In this document: positions 1-7,371 of the stretch, one piece after another
How the letters are laid out: each line of letters begins with the position of its first letter
Position numbering within the stretch: the first letter of the stretch is position 1
NCBI GenBank assembly: GCA_910577575.1
Contig: CAJTOG010000001.1
Span: 1 to 64,000, forward strand
Length of the DNA: 64,000 nucleotides
Direction: 5' to 3'
DNA from: an uncultured Ruminococcus sp.
GTDB lineage: Bacteria; Bacillota; Clostridia; Oscillospirales; Ruminococcaceae
Program-made: the position numbers and the translations under genes
The notes under the pieces: model-generated
Told to the model about the DNA's origin: nothing
Database searches by the model: none
The model's input: the letters and a program-made list of their open reading frames with translations, nothing else

Positions 1-31
1 GTCCTGAGCCAGGATCAAACTCTTTATAATA
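1..31 (-). rRNA. 16S rRNA gene, 5' end only
   Basis: Read on the minus strand, bases 23 to 1 give the universal 16S start AGAGTTTGATCCTGGCTCAG followed by GAC. The mature 5' end should lie about 8 bases further upstream, near position 31, by analogy with Bacillus. The rest of the gene lies beyond the left edge, so the rRNA operon is transcribed leftwards out of the window. Confidence 0.93.
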
Positions 32-176
32 GTTGTATATCAATGACCTTTCAGCCATTTGAAATCTATCCTGTTCAATAACGCTTGCGTTATTACTGTG
101 CATTTTTTATTCTTTGCTTGAATTCTTCTTTTGTTACCCAAAAGAATTTCAAGGGTCGTTACTTTTTTCTTAGCAT

Positions 177-192
177 TGTTCAATTTTCAAGA
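177..192 (-). promoter_or_regulatory. rRNA leader box (boxA-like)
   Basis: The minus strand reads TCTTGAAAATTGAACA. It resembles the conserved Firmicute rRNA leader/spacer element (CTTTGAAAACTGAAyA type) linked to antitermination and rRNA processing. The position, between the last promoter and the 16S start, fits that role. The role is inferred from similarity only. Confidence 0.5.
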
Positions 193-220
193 TGCTGTCA
201 AGTCGTTACCCGACTTATCT

Positions 221-249
221 ATTATATCACATCTTTTTCCATTTGTCAA
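221..249 (-). promoter_or_regulatory. rRNA promoter 3 (closest to 16S)
   Basis: TTGACA (244-249) and TATAAT (221-226) on the minus strand, spacer 17. Transcripts from here would begin with a short hairpin formed by 200-205 and 211-216, then run through the leader box at 177-192. Confidence 0.85.
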
Positions 250-337
250 GTACTTTTTAAAAATTTTTTCAAATTTTTTTCGTACCCTTCAAACCTCCAA
301 AGATTTGACTGCCTGTCCTCTCCGAGACAGCTTATTT

Positions 338-366
338 ATTATATCACATCTTTCTTCTTTTGTCAA
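338..366 (-). promoter_or_regulatory. rRNA promoter 2
   Basis: TTGACA (361-366) and TATAAT (338-343) on the minus strand, spacer 17. The spacer and the sequence around it closely resemble promoter 3, which suggests the unit was duplicated. Confidence 0.85.
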
Positions 367-460
367 GTACTTTTTTCAACTTTTTTTAAAAAATTTTTTC
401 AGCACTTTACAATATCTCTTCCCGTGATACCTTTTCCCGCTCTCTCCCGACAGCTTCTCC

Positions 461-489
461 ATTATATCATACTTCCCCTACTTTGTCAA
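461..489 (-). promoter_or_regulatory. rRNA promoter 1 (most upstream)
   Basis: The minus strand carries TTGACA (484-489) and TATAAT (461-466) with a 17-base spacer, a perfect sigma-A match. It is the first of three tandem promoters ahead of the 16S gene; its spacer ends in the same GTATGA/GTGATATAAT type of context as the other two. Confidence 0.85.
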
Positions 490-540
490 GTAAATTTTTA
501 TAGCACAAAATCATGTTTTTTTGTGAATTTTATCAACAGT

Positions 541-574
541 AAATAAGGCATAGCATTTTAGCTATGCCTTATTT
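541..574. terminator. Bidirectional hairpin terminator
   Basis: A perfect 14-bp inverted repeat (541-554 with 561-574, 6-base loop) has A-rich and T-rich flanks on its two sides. It lies just after the stop of the small Cys-rich gene on the minus strand and separates that gene from the rRNA promoters. Confidence 0.8.
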
Positions 575-582
575 ACCGACTA

Positions 583-693
583 TCATCCCCTATAATAAGG
601 ACAATCCTCCGCAGAACTACATGACATAACCGGAATTTGTCTAATATTACAATATCCGCTTATATCATAAAACTCACAAGAACCACAATTCAT
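583..693 (-). CDS. Small Cys-rich peptide, 36 residues
   Basis: A short frame starts at ATG 693 with a textbook ribosome site (AAGGAGGT, 701-708, 7 bases upstream) and ends at TGA 583-585, just before a strong terminator. The peptide begins MNCGSCEFYD and ends DCPYYRG. Cysteines at 3, 6, 15, 25 and 31 give a CxxC-x8-C-x9-C-x5-C layout, which suggests a small zinc- or Fe-S-binding fold. There is no signal peptide, so it is probably cytosolic. I do not recognise the family. Promoter, SD, ORF and terminator are all present, so it is very likely a real gene. Confidence 0.7.
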   Translation of the reverse strand: MNCGSCEFYDISGYCNIRQIPVMSCSSAEDCPYYRG

Positions 694-744
694 AACATTT
701 ACCTCCTTAGATATATTGACAAATACATTTTCCTGTCTAATATC

Positions 745-773
745 AGTATCTCATAATACTCCAAATCTGTCAA
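745..773 (-). promoter_or_regulatory. Promoter for the Cys-rich peptide gene
   Basis: TTGACA (768-773) and GATACT (745-750) on the minus strand with a 17-base spacer, about 50 bases upstream of the start codon at 693. Confidence 0.5.
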
Positions 774-862
774 ATAATCTTATATAATAATTTCGTAATA
801 TTTTCCTTAGCAACTAATAATATCAGAAATACTACAAAATTATAATTTTTTCCTACAAATAA

Positions 863-889
863 AAAAGTACAGCCGAAAGCTGTACTTTT
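863..889 (-). terminator. Terminator after the CDF gene pair
   Basis: An 11-bp perfect stem (863-873 with 879-889, loop CGAAA) has a T-rich run on the minus-strand 3' side and begins right at the stop codon of the small membrane protein gene. Confidence 0.75.
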
Positions 890-1267
890 CTATACTCTAA
901 CAAAAAACATAAATCTAATGAAAATCAATACCGACATCAGTATTAAAACCCCTACAATAATTATATTTTTTCGCAATGCTTCAACATATTCAAATTTATC
1001 GGAATTTTTCTTACTACATATAATTTTTTTAACATCACCTTTTGAAAACGGCTGGGAATAACCTGTTTTATCATCCTTTTCAACTGTTTTCCCATCAAAT
1101 AAAAATTTAAGCGTATGGACATATACCCCCTTTCTTGGTTCTTTAACGGCAATTATCTGTGCTTTTGTTGTAAAACCTGTAAGTTTAAGAATCAAAAGCT
1201 TTATAAGATAAATTAATCCGCCGAATGCTATCAGTACTGCAACTGACATACAAATTATTCTCTCCAC
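890..1267 (-). CDS. Small membrane protein, DUF3592-like
   Basis: 125 residues. A hydrophobic segment lies at about 5-30 and another at about 100-122. Between them is a short soluble stretch with a 'y.htl.F.fdGk' pattern and a basic tail, reminiscent of DUF3592-type membrane proteins. The start is GTG 1267: AGGAGG lies 7 bases upstream, and the G is shared with the TAG stop of the CDF gene (TAGTG overlap), so the two are translationally coupled. An internal ATG at residue 7 is a less likely start. The function is unknown; co-expression with a metal transporter is the only clue. Confidence 0.7.
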   Translation of the reverse strand: MERIICMSVAVLIAFGGLIYLIKLLILKLTGFTTKAQIIAVKEPRKGVYVHTLKFLFDGKTVEKDDKTGYSQPFSKGDVKKIICSKKNSDKFEYVEALRKNIIIVGVLILMSVLIFIRFMFFVRV

Positions 1268-2157
1268 TATTTCACCTCCTCACTGTCAGGGTTTACATGT
1301 ACCATAATATGCTTAACCTTTGGAAATTGACTCTCTATTTCGGAATGAACCATTTCTGCAACACTATGACAATACGAAAGGGACTGATTTCCATCCATAC
1401 TTATTTCAATATCAACATAAATCTTATTTCCAAAAATTCTTGTCTGAATCAAATCCACATTATGAACTCCAGTCTGGGACATTGCACACTTAATAAGCTG
1501 ATTTTCTGTTTCTTCATCACACGAATGGTCAATCATTTTATCAATGGCATCTCTGAAGATGTCATAAGAAGCTTTGAGAATAAAAGCACAGATTATAAGA
1601 CTTGCAGCAGGTTCAAGTACAGGAATACCCATTCTTGCACCCGCTATACCTATGAGTGCACCGACTGATGAAAGTGCATCGCTTCTGTGATGCCATGCAT
1701 CAGCCATAACAGCACCCGAATCAAGAACTTTTGCATAATATCTGGTATACCAAAACATAGCTTCCTTAACTATAATTGAAATTACTGCTGCTACAAGTGC
1801 AGGAACACCGGGAATCTTAATCTCATTCAAATCTCCAGAAGTAAGATTGTCAATAGTCCCATTTCCGATAAATAAACCTGTAACCAGCAGAACCACGGCA
1901 AGTAAAATTGCTGCCACACATTCCATACGTTCATGTCCGTAAGGATGTTCCTTATCCGATTTTTTGGCAGACAGTTTTACTCCTATTATAACTATTATAC
2001 TGCTGAAAACATCAGAAGCAGAATGAACAGCATCACTAATCATAGCACCAGAATTTGCAATAATGCCGGCAAGCAGTTTCAATAAAGACAGAATTATATT
2101 TCCTATAATACTTACCATTGAAACCTTTACAGCAATATCTTCAGAATTTCCTTTCAT
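1267..2157 (-). CDS. Cation diffusion facilitator (CDF) transporter
   Basis: 296 residues, normal for the family. CDF proteins are dimeric membrane antiporters that export divalent metals (Zn, Fe, Mn, Co) in exchange for protons. Metal-site residues are visible as D42-x2-H45-x3-D49 in TM2 and D153-x2-H156-x3-D160 in TM5. The HPYGHER element (71-77) follows TM2, and a cytoplasmic C-terminal domain (about 210-296) ends with a His/Asp-containing 'HIMVHVNPD' strand. It is the first gene of a two-gene unit. The metal cannot be told from sequence; DxxH...DxxD sites occur in several subgroups. Confidence 0.92.
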   Translation of the reverse strand: MKGNSEDIAVKVSMVSIIGNIILSLLKLLAGIIANSGAMISDAVHSASDVFSSIIVIIGVKLSAKKSDKEHPYGHERMECVAAILLAVVLLVTGLFIGNGTIDNLTSGDLNEIKIPGVPALVAAVISIIVKEAMFWYTRYYAKVLDSGAVMADAWHHRSDALSSVGALIGIAGARMGIPVLEPAASLIICAFILKASYDIFRDAIDKMIDHSCDEETENQLIKCAMSQTGVHNVDLIQTRIFGNKIYVDIEISMDGNQSLSYCHSVAEMVHSEIESQFPKVKHIMVHVNPDSEEVK

Positions 2158-2249
2158 AGTAAATCCTCCGTTAAATAAATTTAAAACAAACGCCCTTGGA
2201 ACAAATCCGCAGGCGTTTAGTCTTATTTTTTAATAAATATCCGAAAAGC

Positions 2250-2790
2250 TTAATTCAAAATATACTCAATTATATCAACAAGAGTATCCGTTTTAAAAAA
2301 TGTTGCCAAATAAGAATAATATGAAAGAATATCAGAAGCATCCTTAGAGTCAATAAATCTATTACAGTTTATATTAATAATACTGAACTATTCATCTGAA
2401 ATATCTATATTTCCTTCAGTTGAAAATAGTGGATAAATACTGAGAACAACGAAAGCACTACTTATATCAACCATATTATTACTGTTAAAATCACCTTTTT
2501 CCCTGACATTGTTGAAATTACTCCGAAATTTGAGAAGTAACAACTATACTTACTGAGATAAATCTGAACGATTGAGTTATAATATCTGCATATTTCACTG
2601 TTGAAAAAATATTCACTATTCTCCTAAATATATCCATTACAGATAGTTTTTTCATTATCATCAATAGCACAGTCAGGATTCAATATTACAATTCAAATCT
2701 GAACAATTGTCAAAAACCCATTCTCCGATATTTTTAACGTTCTTCAAAATTACTATTTCCTATGATATACTTCCAACGCTATGATTTGCA
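2250..2790 (-). pseudogene. Decayed LRR (BspA-type)-dockerin gene
   Basis: Minus-strand frames spell out consecutive pieces of a secreted protein broken by stops and frameshifts. First comes an LRR_5 unit (IVILKNVKNIGEWVFDNCSD, near 2720-2770). The usual tail of such repeats follows ('NPDCAIDDNEKTICNGYI', then 'YYNSIVQIYLSKY'). Last is a type I dockerin with GDFNSNNMVDISSA and FIDSKDASDILSYYSYL segments ending at TAA 2250-2252. The dockerin has an in-frame TAG between its two repeats. The order LRR-dockerin is known from Ruminococcus cellulosome-linked proteins. The 5' end and signal peptide are not recognisable. Confidence 0.75.
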
Positions 2791-2810
2791 TAGAGACAGG
2801 GAACTTCTTA

Positions 2811-3446
2811 CTATATAAGGTTAAAAACATACTGTATTTTTCCTGTTTCACAGTCCGGGTTCATCATTACAACTCCATCCCCAAACCATCCATAAGAACA
2901 TTCTATGGTAACAGTTTTACTTTCGGCATCAAAAAAATAATTGTACATATTCTCTTCAACACATTTTACTGAAAAGTATACTTCATCAATTACGCCGAGT
3001 TTTCTGGCAATATTATTATTGACCTTGAAAACATTTATATATGAACTGTCATCATCAATCATATTATTATGTTCCGTAACCTCACAGAGAACTATTCTTA
3101 TCCTTTCATCAATAGGCAGAATATCCTTTACTTTTGAAGACTTTATATCTTCAGCAATACCATTAATCATACAGACAAGCACAATGCCTAATGCTCCGGC
3201 AAGAATTTCGGAATTGAAGTGAAATTCCCACTCATCTTTTTTCAGATGAAAGACAAGTTTTATTGATAATATAATGAAAGCTGAAATAAAGCCAAAAGTA
3301 TAACAGTCTATTATTATATCAAATATATAAAGTGAACTGTCCGAAAGTTTCAGACAGCCGAAAATTGCCAAAACTCCGACAATTGTTATCATAGAAATAC
3401 AGTGAAGAAAATTATTTAATCCTACAAACTTTTTTTCAGCAGTCAT
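2811..3446 (-). CDS. Hypothetical membrane protein
   Basis: 211 residues, family not recognised. Hydrophobic segments lie at about 12-32, 42-66 and 78-100. The C-terminal half (about 105-211) is soluble and acidic, and ends in a beta-rich stretch with a 'YGWFGDGVVMMNPDCE' segment. The long frame shows no break. It sits directly upstream, in transcription order, of the decayed LRR-dockerin gene and lacks an obvious operon partner. Codon use resembles its neighbours. Confidence 0.6.
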   Translation of the reverse strand: MTAEKKFVGLNNFLHCISMITIVGVLAIFGCLKLSDSSLYIFDIIIDCYTFGFISAFIILSIKLVFHLKKDEWEFHFNSEILAGALGIVLVCMINGIAEDIKSSKVKDILPIDERIRIVLCEVTEHNNMIDDDSSYINVFKVNNNIARKLGVIDEVYFSVKCVEENMYNYFFDAESKTVTIECSYGWFGDGVVMMNPDCETGKIQYVFNLI

Positions 3447-3711
3447 ACAATCAACTCTTATATATCATTATATGAAAAATATGATATTTTTCATACTTTC
3501 CATAAAATAATTATATCATAAAATTAAAAATTTGTCAATAAAAATATAACTTATCCCATACTTATAAAAGCAAAGGATAAGGTGATATAATCCCACCATC
3601 TATGCTTCATATAGAGACGGGGGTTCGCTTAATAGAACCAATATGTCAAATATCAATTAACTAACCATATGTGTCCCACGATTTTATAATTTTTAGTCTT
3701 GCAAATATAAT

Positions 3712-3738
3712 ATATCTCCCACCTCTAAGGTGAGAGAT
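3712..3738 (-). terminator. Hairpin after argF; spacer 3447-3774
   Basis: A 12-bp stem with one mismatch (3712-3723 with 3727-3738, loop CTA) lies 36 bases after the argF stop. It probably ends the arginine transcript. A similar hairpin occurs at some IS200/IS605 ends, so mobile origin is possible. The rest of the 3447-3774 spacer has no convincing gene. Bases 3598-3632 resemble 2777-2811 (shared TATG..AGAGAC.GGG..TTC). Confidence 0.5.
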
Positions 3739-3774
3739 ACATTGCTGCATACGGTTAAAAAGTTAAAACTGAAT

Positions 3775-4677
3775 TTATGCCATAAGTTTAACCATGACAG
3801 CTTTTTGAGCATGGAGTCTGTTTTCTGCTTCTTCAAAAATTTCCTTTGAATGAGCTTCAAAGACTTTTTCAGTAATTTCTTCCTCACGGTGAGCAGGCAG
3901 ACAATGAAGAACCATAGCATCAGATTTGGCAAGAGTCATAAGCTCATCATTAATCTGATAGCCTGCAAATGCTTTCCTGCGCTTTTCAGCTTCGTCCTCC
4001 TGACCCATTGAAGCCCATACATCCGTAATAAGTACATCAGCGTCCTTTGCAGCCTGAACAGGTGAATCTGTAAGCTCAAAGCAATTATACTGATTAGCAA
4101 AATCAAGAATTTCCTTTGGCGGTTGATAGTCATCAGGGCAGGCAACAGATACAGCCATACCAACTTTGAGACAGCCGACAATAAGTGAATTTGCCATATT
4201 GTTTCCGTCACCGATAAAACACATTTTCAATCCGGTAAGCTTACCCTTAAATTCACGTATTGTCATCAAATCTGCAAGCACCTGACAAGGGTGACAAAAA
4301 TCAGTCAGACCGTTTATAATCGGGATACTGCCATATTCAGCAAGAGCTTCAACTTCACTTTGTTCAAAAGTACGAATCATGATACCGCTGAGATAGCGTG
4401 AAAGAACACGTGCAGTATCCTGAATAGGTTCACCTCTTCCAATCTGTAAATCATTTGAAGAAAGAAACAGAGGATAACCTCCGAGCTGATACATACCCGT
4501 TTCAAAAGAAACACGTGTACGTGTAGAAGCCTTTTGGAAAATCATTCCAAGAGTTTTTCCCTTGAGATGAGGGTGTGGAATATCATGCTTAAGTTCATAT
4601 TTAAGCTGGTCGGCAAGGTCAAGGATTTCTGTAATTTCCTCAGTGGTCAAATCAAGCATTTTAAGTAAATGTTTCAT
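3775..4677 (-). CDS. argF: Ornithine carbamoyltransferase
   Basis: Cytosolic enzyme joining carbamoyl phosphate and ornithine to give citrulline, the sixth step of arginine synthesis. The family signatures are present: STRTR near residue 51 (carbamoyl-phosphate site), FCHPCQVLADL near 125, and HCLPAHR near 265 (ornithine binding). About 300 residues, the usual length. I place the start at ATG 4677 (MKHLLKMLDL): GGAG lies 9 bases upstream, while the longer frame would need a TTG. It is the last gene of the arginine cluster. The context and the C-terminal SMG-like 'DVWASMG' loop favour the anabolic form. Confidence 0.95.
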   Translation of the reverse strand: MKHLLKMLDLTTEEITEILDLADQLKYELKHDIPHPHLKGKTLGMIFQKASTRTRVSFETGMYQLGGYPLFLSSNDLQIGRGEPIQDTARVLSRYLSGIMIRTFEQSEVEALAEYGSIPIINGLTDFCHPCQVLADLMTIREFKGKLTGLKMCFIGDGNNMANSLIVGCLKVGMAVSVACPDDYQPPKEILDFANQYNCFELTDSPVQAAKDADVLITDVWASMGQEDEAEKRRKAFAGYQINDELMTLAKSDAMVLHCLPAHREEEITEKVFEAHSKEIFEEAENRLHAQKAVMVKLMA

Positions 4678-4697
4678 AAATTTCATCTCCAAACAAA

Positions 4698-5186
4698 TCA
4701 GGAATTTTTATTCATATCGCCGAAAGTCAAATCAACAGCAACGGCGAAAAGCGGAATATAATCATCAAAAATTTTATTTTCAATCTCAAGTTCATACTGT
4801 AAATCTTTAGCCATAGTAACTTTTGTTATAATTGCTCCTACTTTTGCATCATCACGTAGAATCTGAAAATTTCTGTGGTCTTTGCTTACAAGGGAATATT
4901 TGACAGGATGCTTTGAAATATCCTTGCCTTCTATATTTATAGTGGGGTCAAGAAACATGGATTTGCAGGTAATCTGCATAATGGCAATATCATTGTGAGT
5001 AATAATAAAAGACGGTTTTCTGTCCTCACCCGTCTGAACAAGAGAATAGAGGTTATAGTTGCTTGCATCAAGCAGAACATATCTGCCTGAACCGAAGCCT
5101 TTTTTCTTTACTGTATAAAGAACCCTTGCCTGTGCCTTATCCTGTACAGTAAATTTATTGCCCTTAACAGAAATTGTAAGTTCCAT
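4698..5186 (-). CDS. LURP-one/Tubby-C-like protein
   Basis: 162 residues, no signal peptide or membrane segment. The pattern of short beta strands ('FTVQDKAQARVLYTVKKKGF', then 'YVLLDAS', 'AIMQIT', 'YSLVSKDHRNFQILRDD') is what one sees in the LURP-one-related/Tubby C-terminal-like barrel, which binds membranes or lipids in the few known cases. Start ATG 5186 has AGAAGGG 9 bases upstream, overlapping the end of argD (5-bp gap), so it is co-translated with argD and argF. A role in arginine synthesis is not known. Family assignment is moderate. Confidence 0.6.
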   Translation of the reverse strand: MELTISVKGNKFTVQDKAQARVLYTVKKKGFGSGRYVLLDASNYNLYSLVQTGEDRKPSFIITHNDIAIMQITCKSMFLDPTINIEGKDISKHPVKYSLVSKDHRNFQILRDDAKVGAIITKVTMAKDLQYELEIENKIFDDYIPLFAVAVDLTFGDMNKNS

Positions 5187-5191
5187 AACAA

Positions 5192-6358
5192 TCACCCTTC
5201 TAATATTTCAATAAGAATATCAATACCATCATCAATCTCTTTATAATCAATAACAAGAGGCGGAAGGAATCTCAGCTTATCCTTTGCGGTAAGTACAAGC
5301 AATCCTTTGTCAAGAGCCTTTCCGGCAACATCGGAAGCACTCATATCTTTAAGAGTTATTCCAATCATAAGCCCCATACCGCTGATGCTTTCAATTTTAC
5401 TGCACTTTTCAAGTCGTTTTCTGAAATAAGCAGCTTTTTCATTTACATCAGCAAGGAAACGTTCATTGCTTACTTTATCCACAACAACAATACCGCCCGC
5501 ACACGCAACAGGATTACCTCCGAATGTTGAAGCATGAGTACCGGGAACAAGAGTATTCATAACACTTTCACTCATTAAACAGGCTCCCATAGGAAGACCG
5601 CCTGCAATACCTTTTGCAATGGTAGTCATATCAGCCTTTTTATCAAAATTTTCACCGGCAAGGAATTTACCTGTCCGTCCGATACCTGTCTGAACTTCAT
5701 CAGCAATAACAAGAATATCTCTTTCATGGCATAGTTGATAAACAGCATCAACAAAATCCTGTTCAAGATTTATAACACCGCCCTCACCCTGAACATATTC
5801 CAGCATAACCGCACAGATTGTATCATCGAGCTTTGATTCAAAATCATCAATATTATTCGGTTCAGCGTTTATAAAACCCTCCAAGAACGGGAAAAAATAA
5901 TTATGGAAAACCTCCTGACCCGTAGCAGAAACAGTAGCCATAGTTCTGCCATGGAACGAACTTGTAAGAGTTATAATATTGCTTCTGCCTTTTCCATATT
6001 TATCAAAACTGTATTTTCTTGCAGTTTTAATAGCACATTCATTTGCCTCTGCACCGCTGTTGCAGAAGAAAACTTTTTCATATTTCGCAGCATTGCAAAG
6101 TTTTTCTGCAAATTCAGCCTGAACGGCAGTATAGTAATAATTTGAACAGTGCTGTAGTTTTTTAGCCTGTTCAGAGACAGCATCAGCCCATTGTGCGTCA
6201 CAAAATCCAAGAGAATTCACGCCGATTCCACTACCGAAATCTATATATTTTTTCTGATTTTCGTCATGGCACTCTGCACCGCAGCCATTATCCATAACAA
6301 GCGGATATCTGTTATATGAATGTACAACATATCTGTCGAATTTTTCTATTGTATTCAT
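5192..6358 (-). CDS. argD: Acetylornithine aminotransferase
   Basis: 388 residues. A class III PLP aminotransferase that converts N-acetylglutamate semialdehyde to N-acetylornithine using glutamate. Visible features are SGAEANE (101-107), DEVQTGIGRTG (220-230) for cofactor contact, and the Schiff-base lysine K249 in TTIAKG. The start ATG 6358 has AAAGGA 8 bases upstream. A separate promoter lies in the 127-base gap after argB, so argD-LOR-argF may be partly independent of the upstream arg genes. Confidence 0.95.
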   Translation of the reverse strand: MNTIEKFDRYVVHSYNRYPLVMDNGCGAECHDENQKKYIDFGSGIGVNSLGFCDAQWADAVSEQAKKLQHCSNYYYTAVQAEFAEKLCNAAKYEKVFFCNSGAEANECAIKTARKYSFDKYGKGRSNIITLTSSFHGRTMATVSATGQEVFHNYFFPFLEGFINAEPNNIDDFESKLDDTICAVMLEYVQGEGGVINLEQDFVDAVYQLCHERDILVIADEVQTGIGRTGKFLAGENFDKKADMTTIAKGIAGGLPMGACLMSESVMNTLVPGTHASTFGGNPVACAGGIVVVDKVSNERFLADVNEKAAYFRKRLEKCSKIESISGMGLMIGITLKDMSASDVAGKALDKGLLVLTAKDKLRFLPPLVIDYKEIDDGIDILIEILEG

Positions 6359-6393
6359 AATCCAAATCCTTTCAATATTAAGCTTATTATTAT

Positions 6394-6423
6394 ATTATAA
6401 CTCTGTTCAATATAATAAATCAA
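6394..6423 (-). promoter_or_regulatory. Possible internal promoter for argD
   Basis: TTGATT (6418-6423) and TATAAT (6394-6399) on the minus strand, spacer 18, about 36 bases upstream of the argD start. No ARG-box-like palindrome is seen here. Confidence 0.45.
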
Positions 6424-6485
6424 CAGTTTCAGCAAATAAATTTGTAAACTTTCTGTTAATTTTCGTGAAAATATTACAGATTTGA

Positions 6486-7352
6486 TTAATTGAACTGAGT
6501 GCCTATTCCTTCATTTGAAAAAATTTCAATAAGAATTGAATGTGGCACACGTCCATCTATTATAACCGCACTTTCCACGCCTCGTCTTACAGCTTCAACA
6601 CAGCAGTCAATTTTCGGAATCATGCCACCTGAAACAATACCCTGCATTTTAAGATAAGGAACTTCACTTACATTGACTTTCGGAATAAGTGTTGAAGGGT
6701 CATTTTTATCACGGAGCAGACCGGCAATATCAGTCATAAGAATCAAATTCTTCGCACCAAGTTCAGCAGCAATGCGTGCAGCAGCAGTATCGGCATTTAT
6801 ATTATATGTATTTCCCTCATCATCAGTTGCAAGGGTAGCGATAACCGGAATATTTCCATTACTAAGGGCATCAAGAATGGGCTTTGCGTTTACTTCTGTA
6901 ATTTCACCGACATATCCTAAATCCTGACCGTCGTCAGTAAGCTTTTTTTCTGCAACAAGCATACTGCCGTCAATACCGCACAATCCTACTGCATTTCCCT
7001 TGTGCTGTGCGAGAAGCTGAACAAGTTCTTTATTTACTTTTCCGGCAAGCACCATTTTCACAACATCAACAGCTTCCGAATCTGTATATCTGAGACCGTT
7101 TATAAATTTGCTTTCAATATTCAATCTTTTGAGCATATCATTGATTTCAGGTCCGCCTCCGTGAACAAGCACGACTTTGATGCCGACGAGTGAAAGCAAT
7201 ACAATGTCAGTCATAACAGCATCCTTGAGTTCCTTATTGGTCATAGCATTACCGCCGTATTTTATAACAACAATCTTATCCGAATACTTCTGGATATAAG
7301 GAAGTGCATCAATAAGAATCTGTGATTTTTCAGAATTTGAAATATTATTCAT
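6486..7352 (-). CDS. argB: Acetylglutamate kinase
   Basis: 288 residues. Phosphorylates N-acetylglutamate, the second step of arginine synthesis. An amino-acid-kinase fold is shown by KYGGNAM (31-37) and HGGGPEI (64-70). 'NINADTAAARIAAELGA' near 190 and 'GGMIPKIDCCVEAV' near 245 form the substrate/nucleotide region. The N-terminus (about 1-25) is the extra helix common in arginine-sensitive, hexameric forms, so feedback inhibition is plausible. Start ATG 7352 is preceded by GAGAGG. It lies 19 bases after argJ in the same direction. Confidence 0.95.
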   Translation of the reverse strand: MNNISNSEKSQILIDALPYIQKYSDKIVVIKYGGNAMTNKELKDAVMTDIVLLSLVGIKVVLVHGGGPEINDMLKRLNIESKFINGLRYTDSEAVDVVKMVLAGKVNKELVQLLAQHKGNAVGLCGIDGSMLVAEKKLTDDGQDLGYVGEITEVNAKPILDALSNGNIPVIATLATDDEGNTYNINADTAAARIAAELGAKNLILMTDIAGLLRDKNDPSTLIPKVNVSEVPYLKMQGIVSGGMIPKIDCCVEAVRRGVESAVIIDGRVPHSILIEIFSNEGIGTQFN

Positions 7353-7371
7353 TTTATATAACCTCTCTTAA

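Noticed and set aside
85..546. 153-codon plus-strand frame before the rRNA gene
   Set aside because: It runs through the rRNA promoters and leader, has no SD, and is rich in Phe/Leu/Cys because of the AT-rich promoter repeats.
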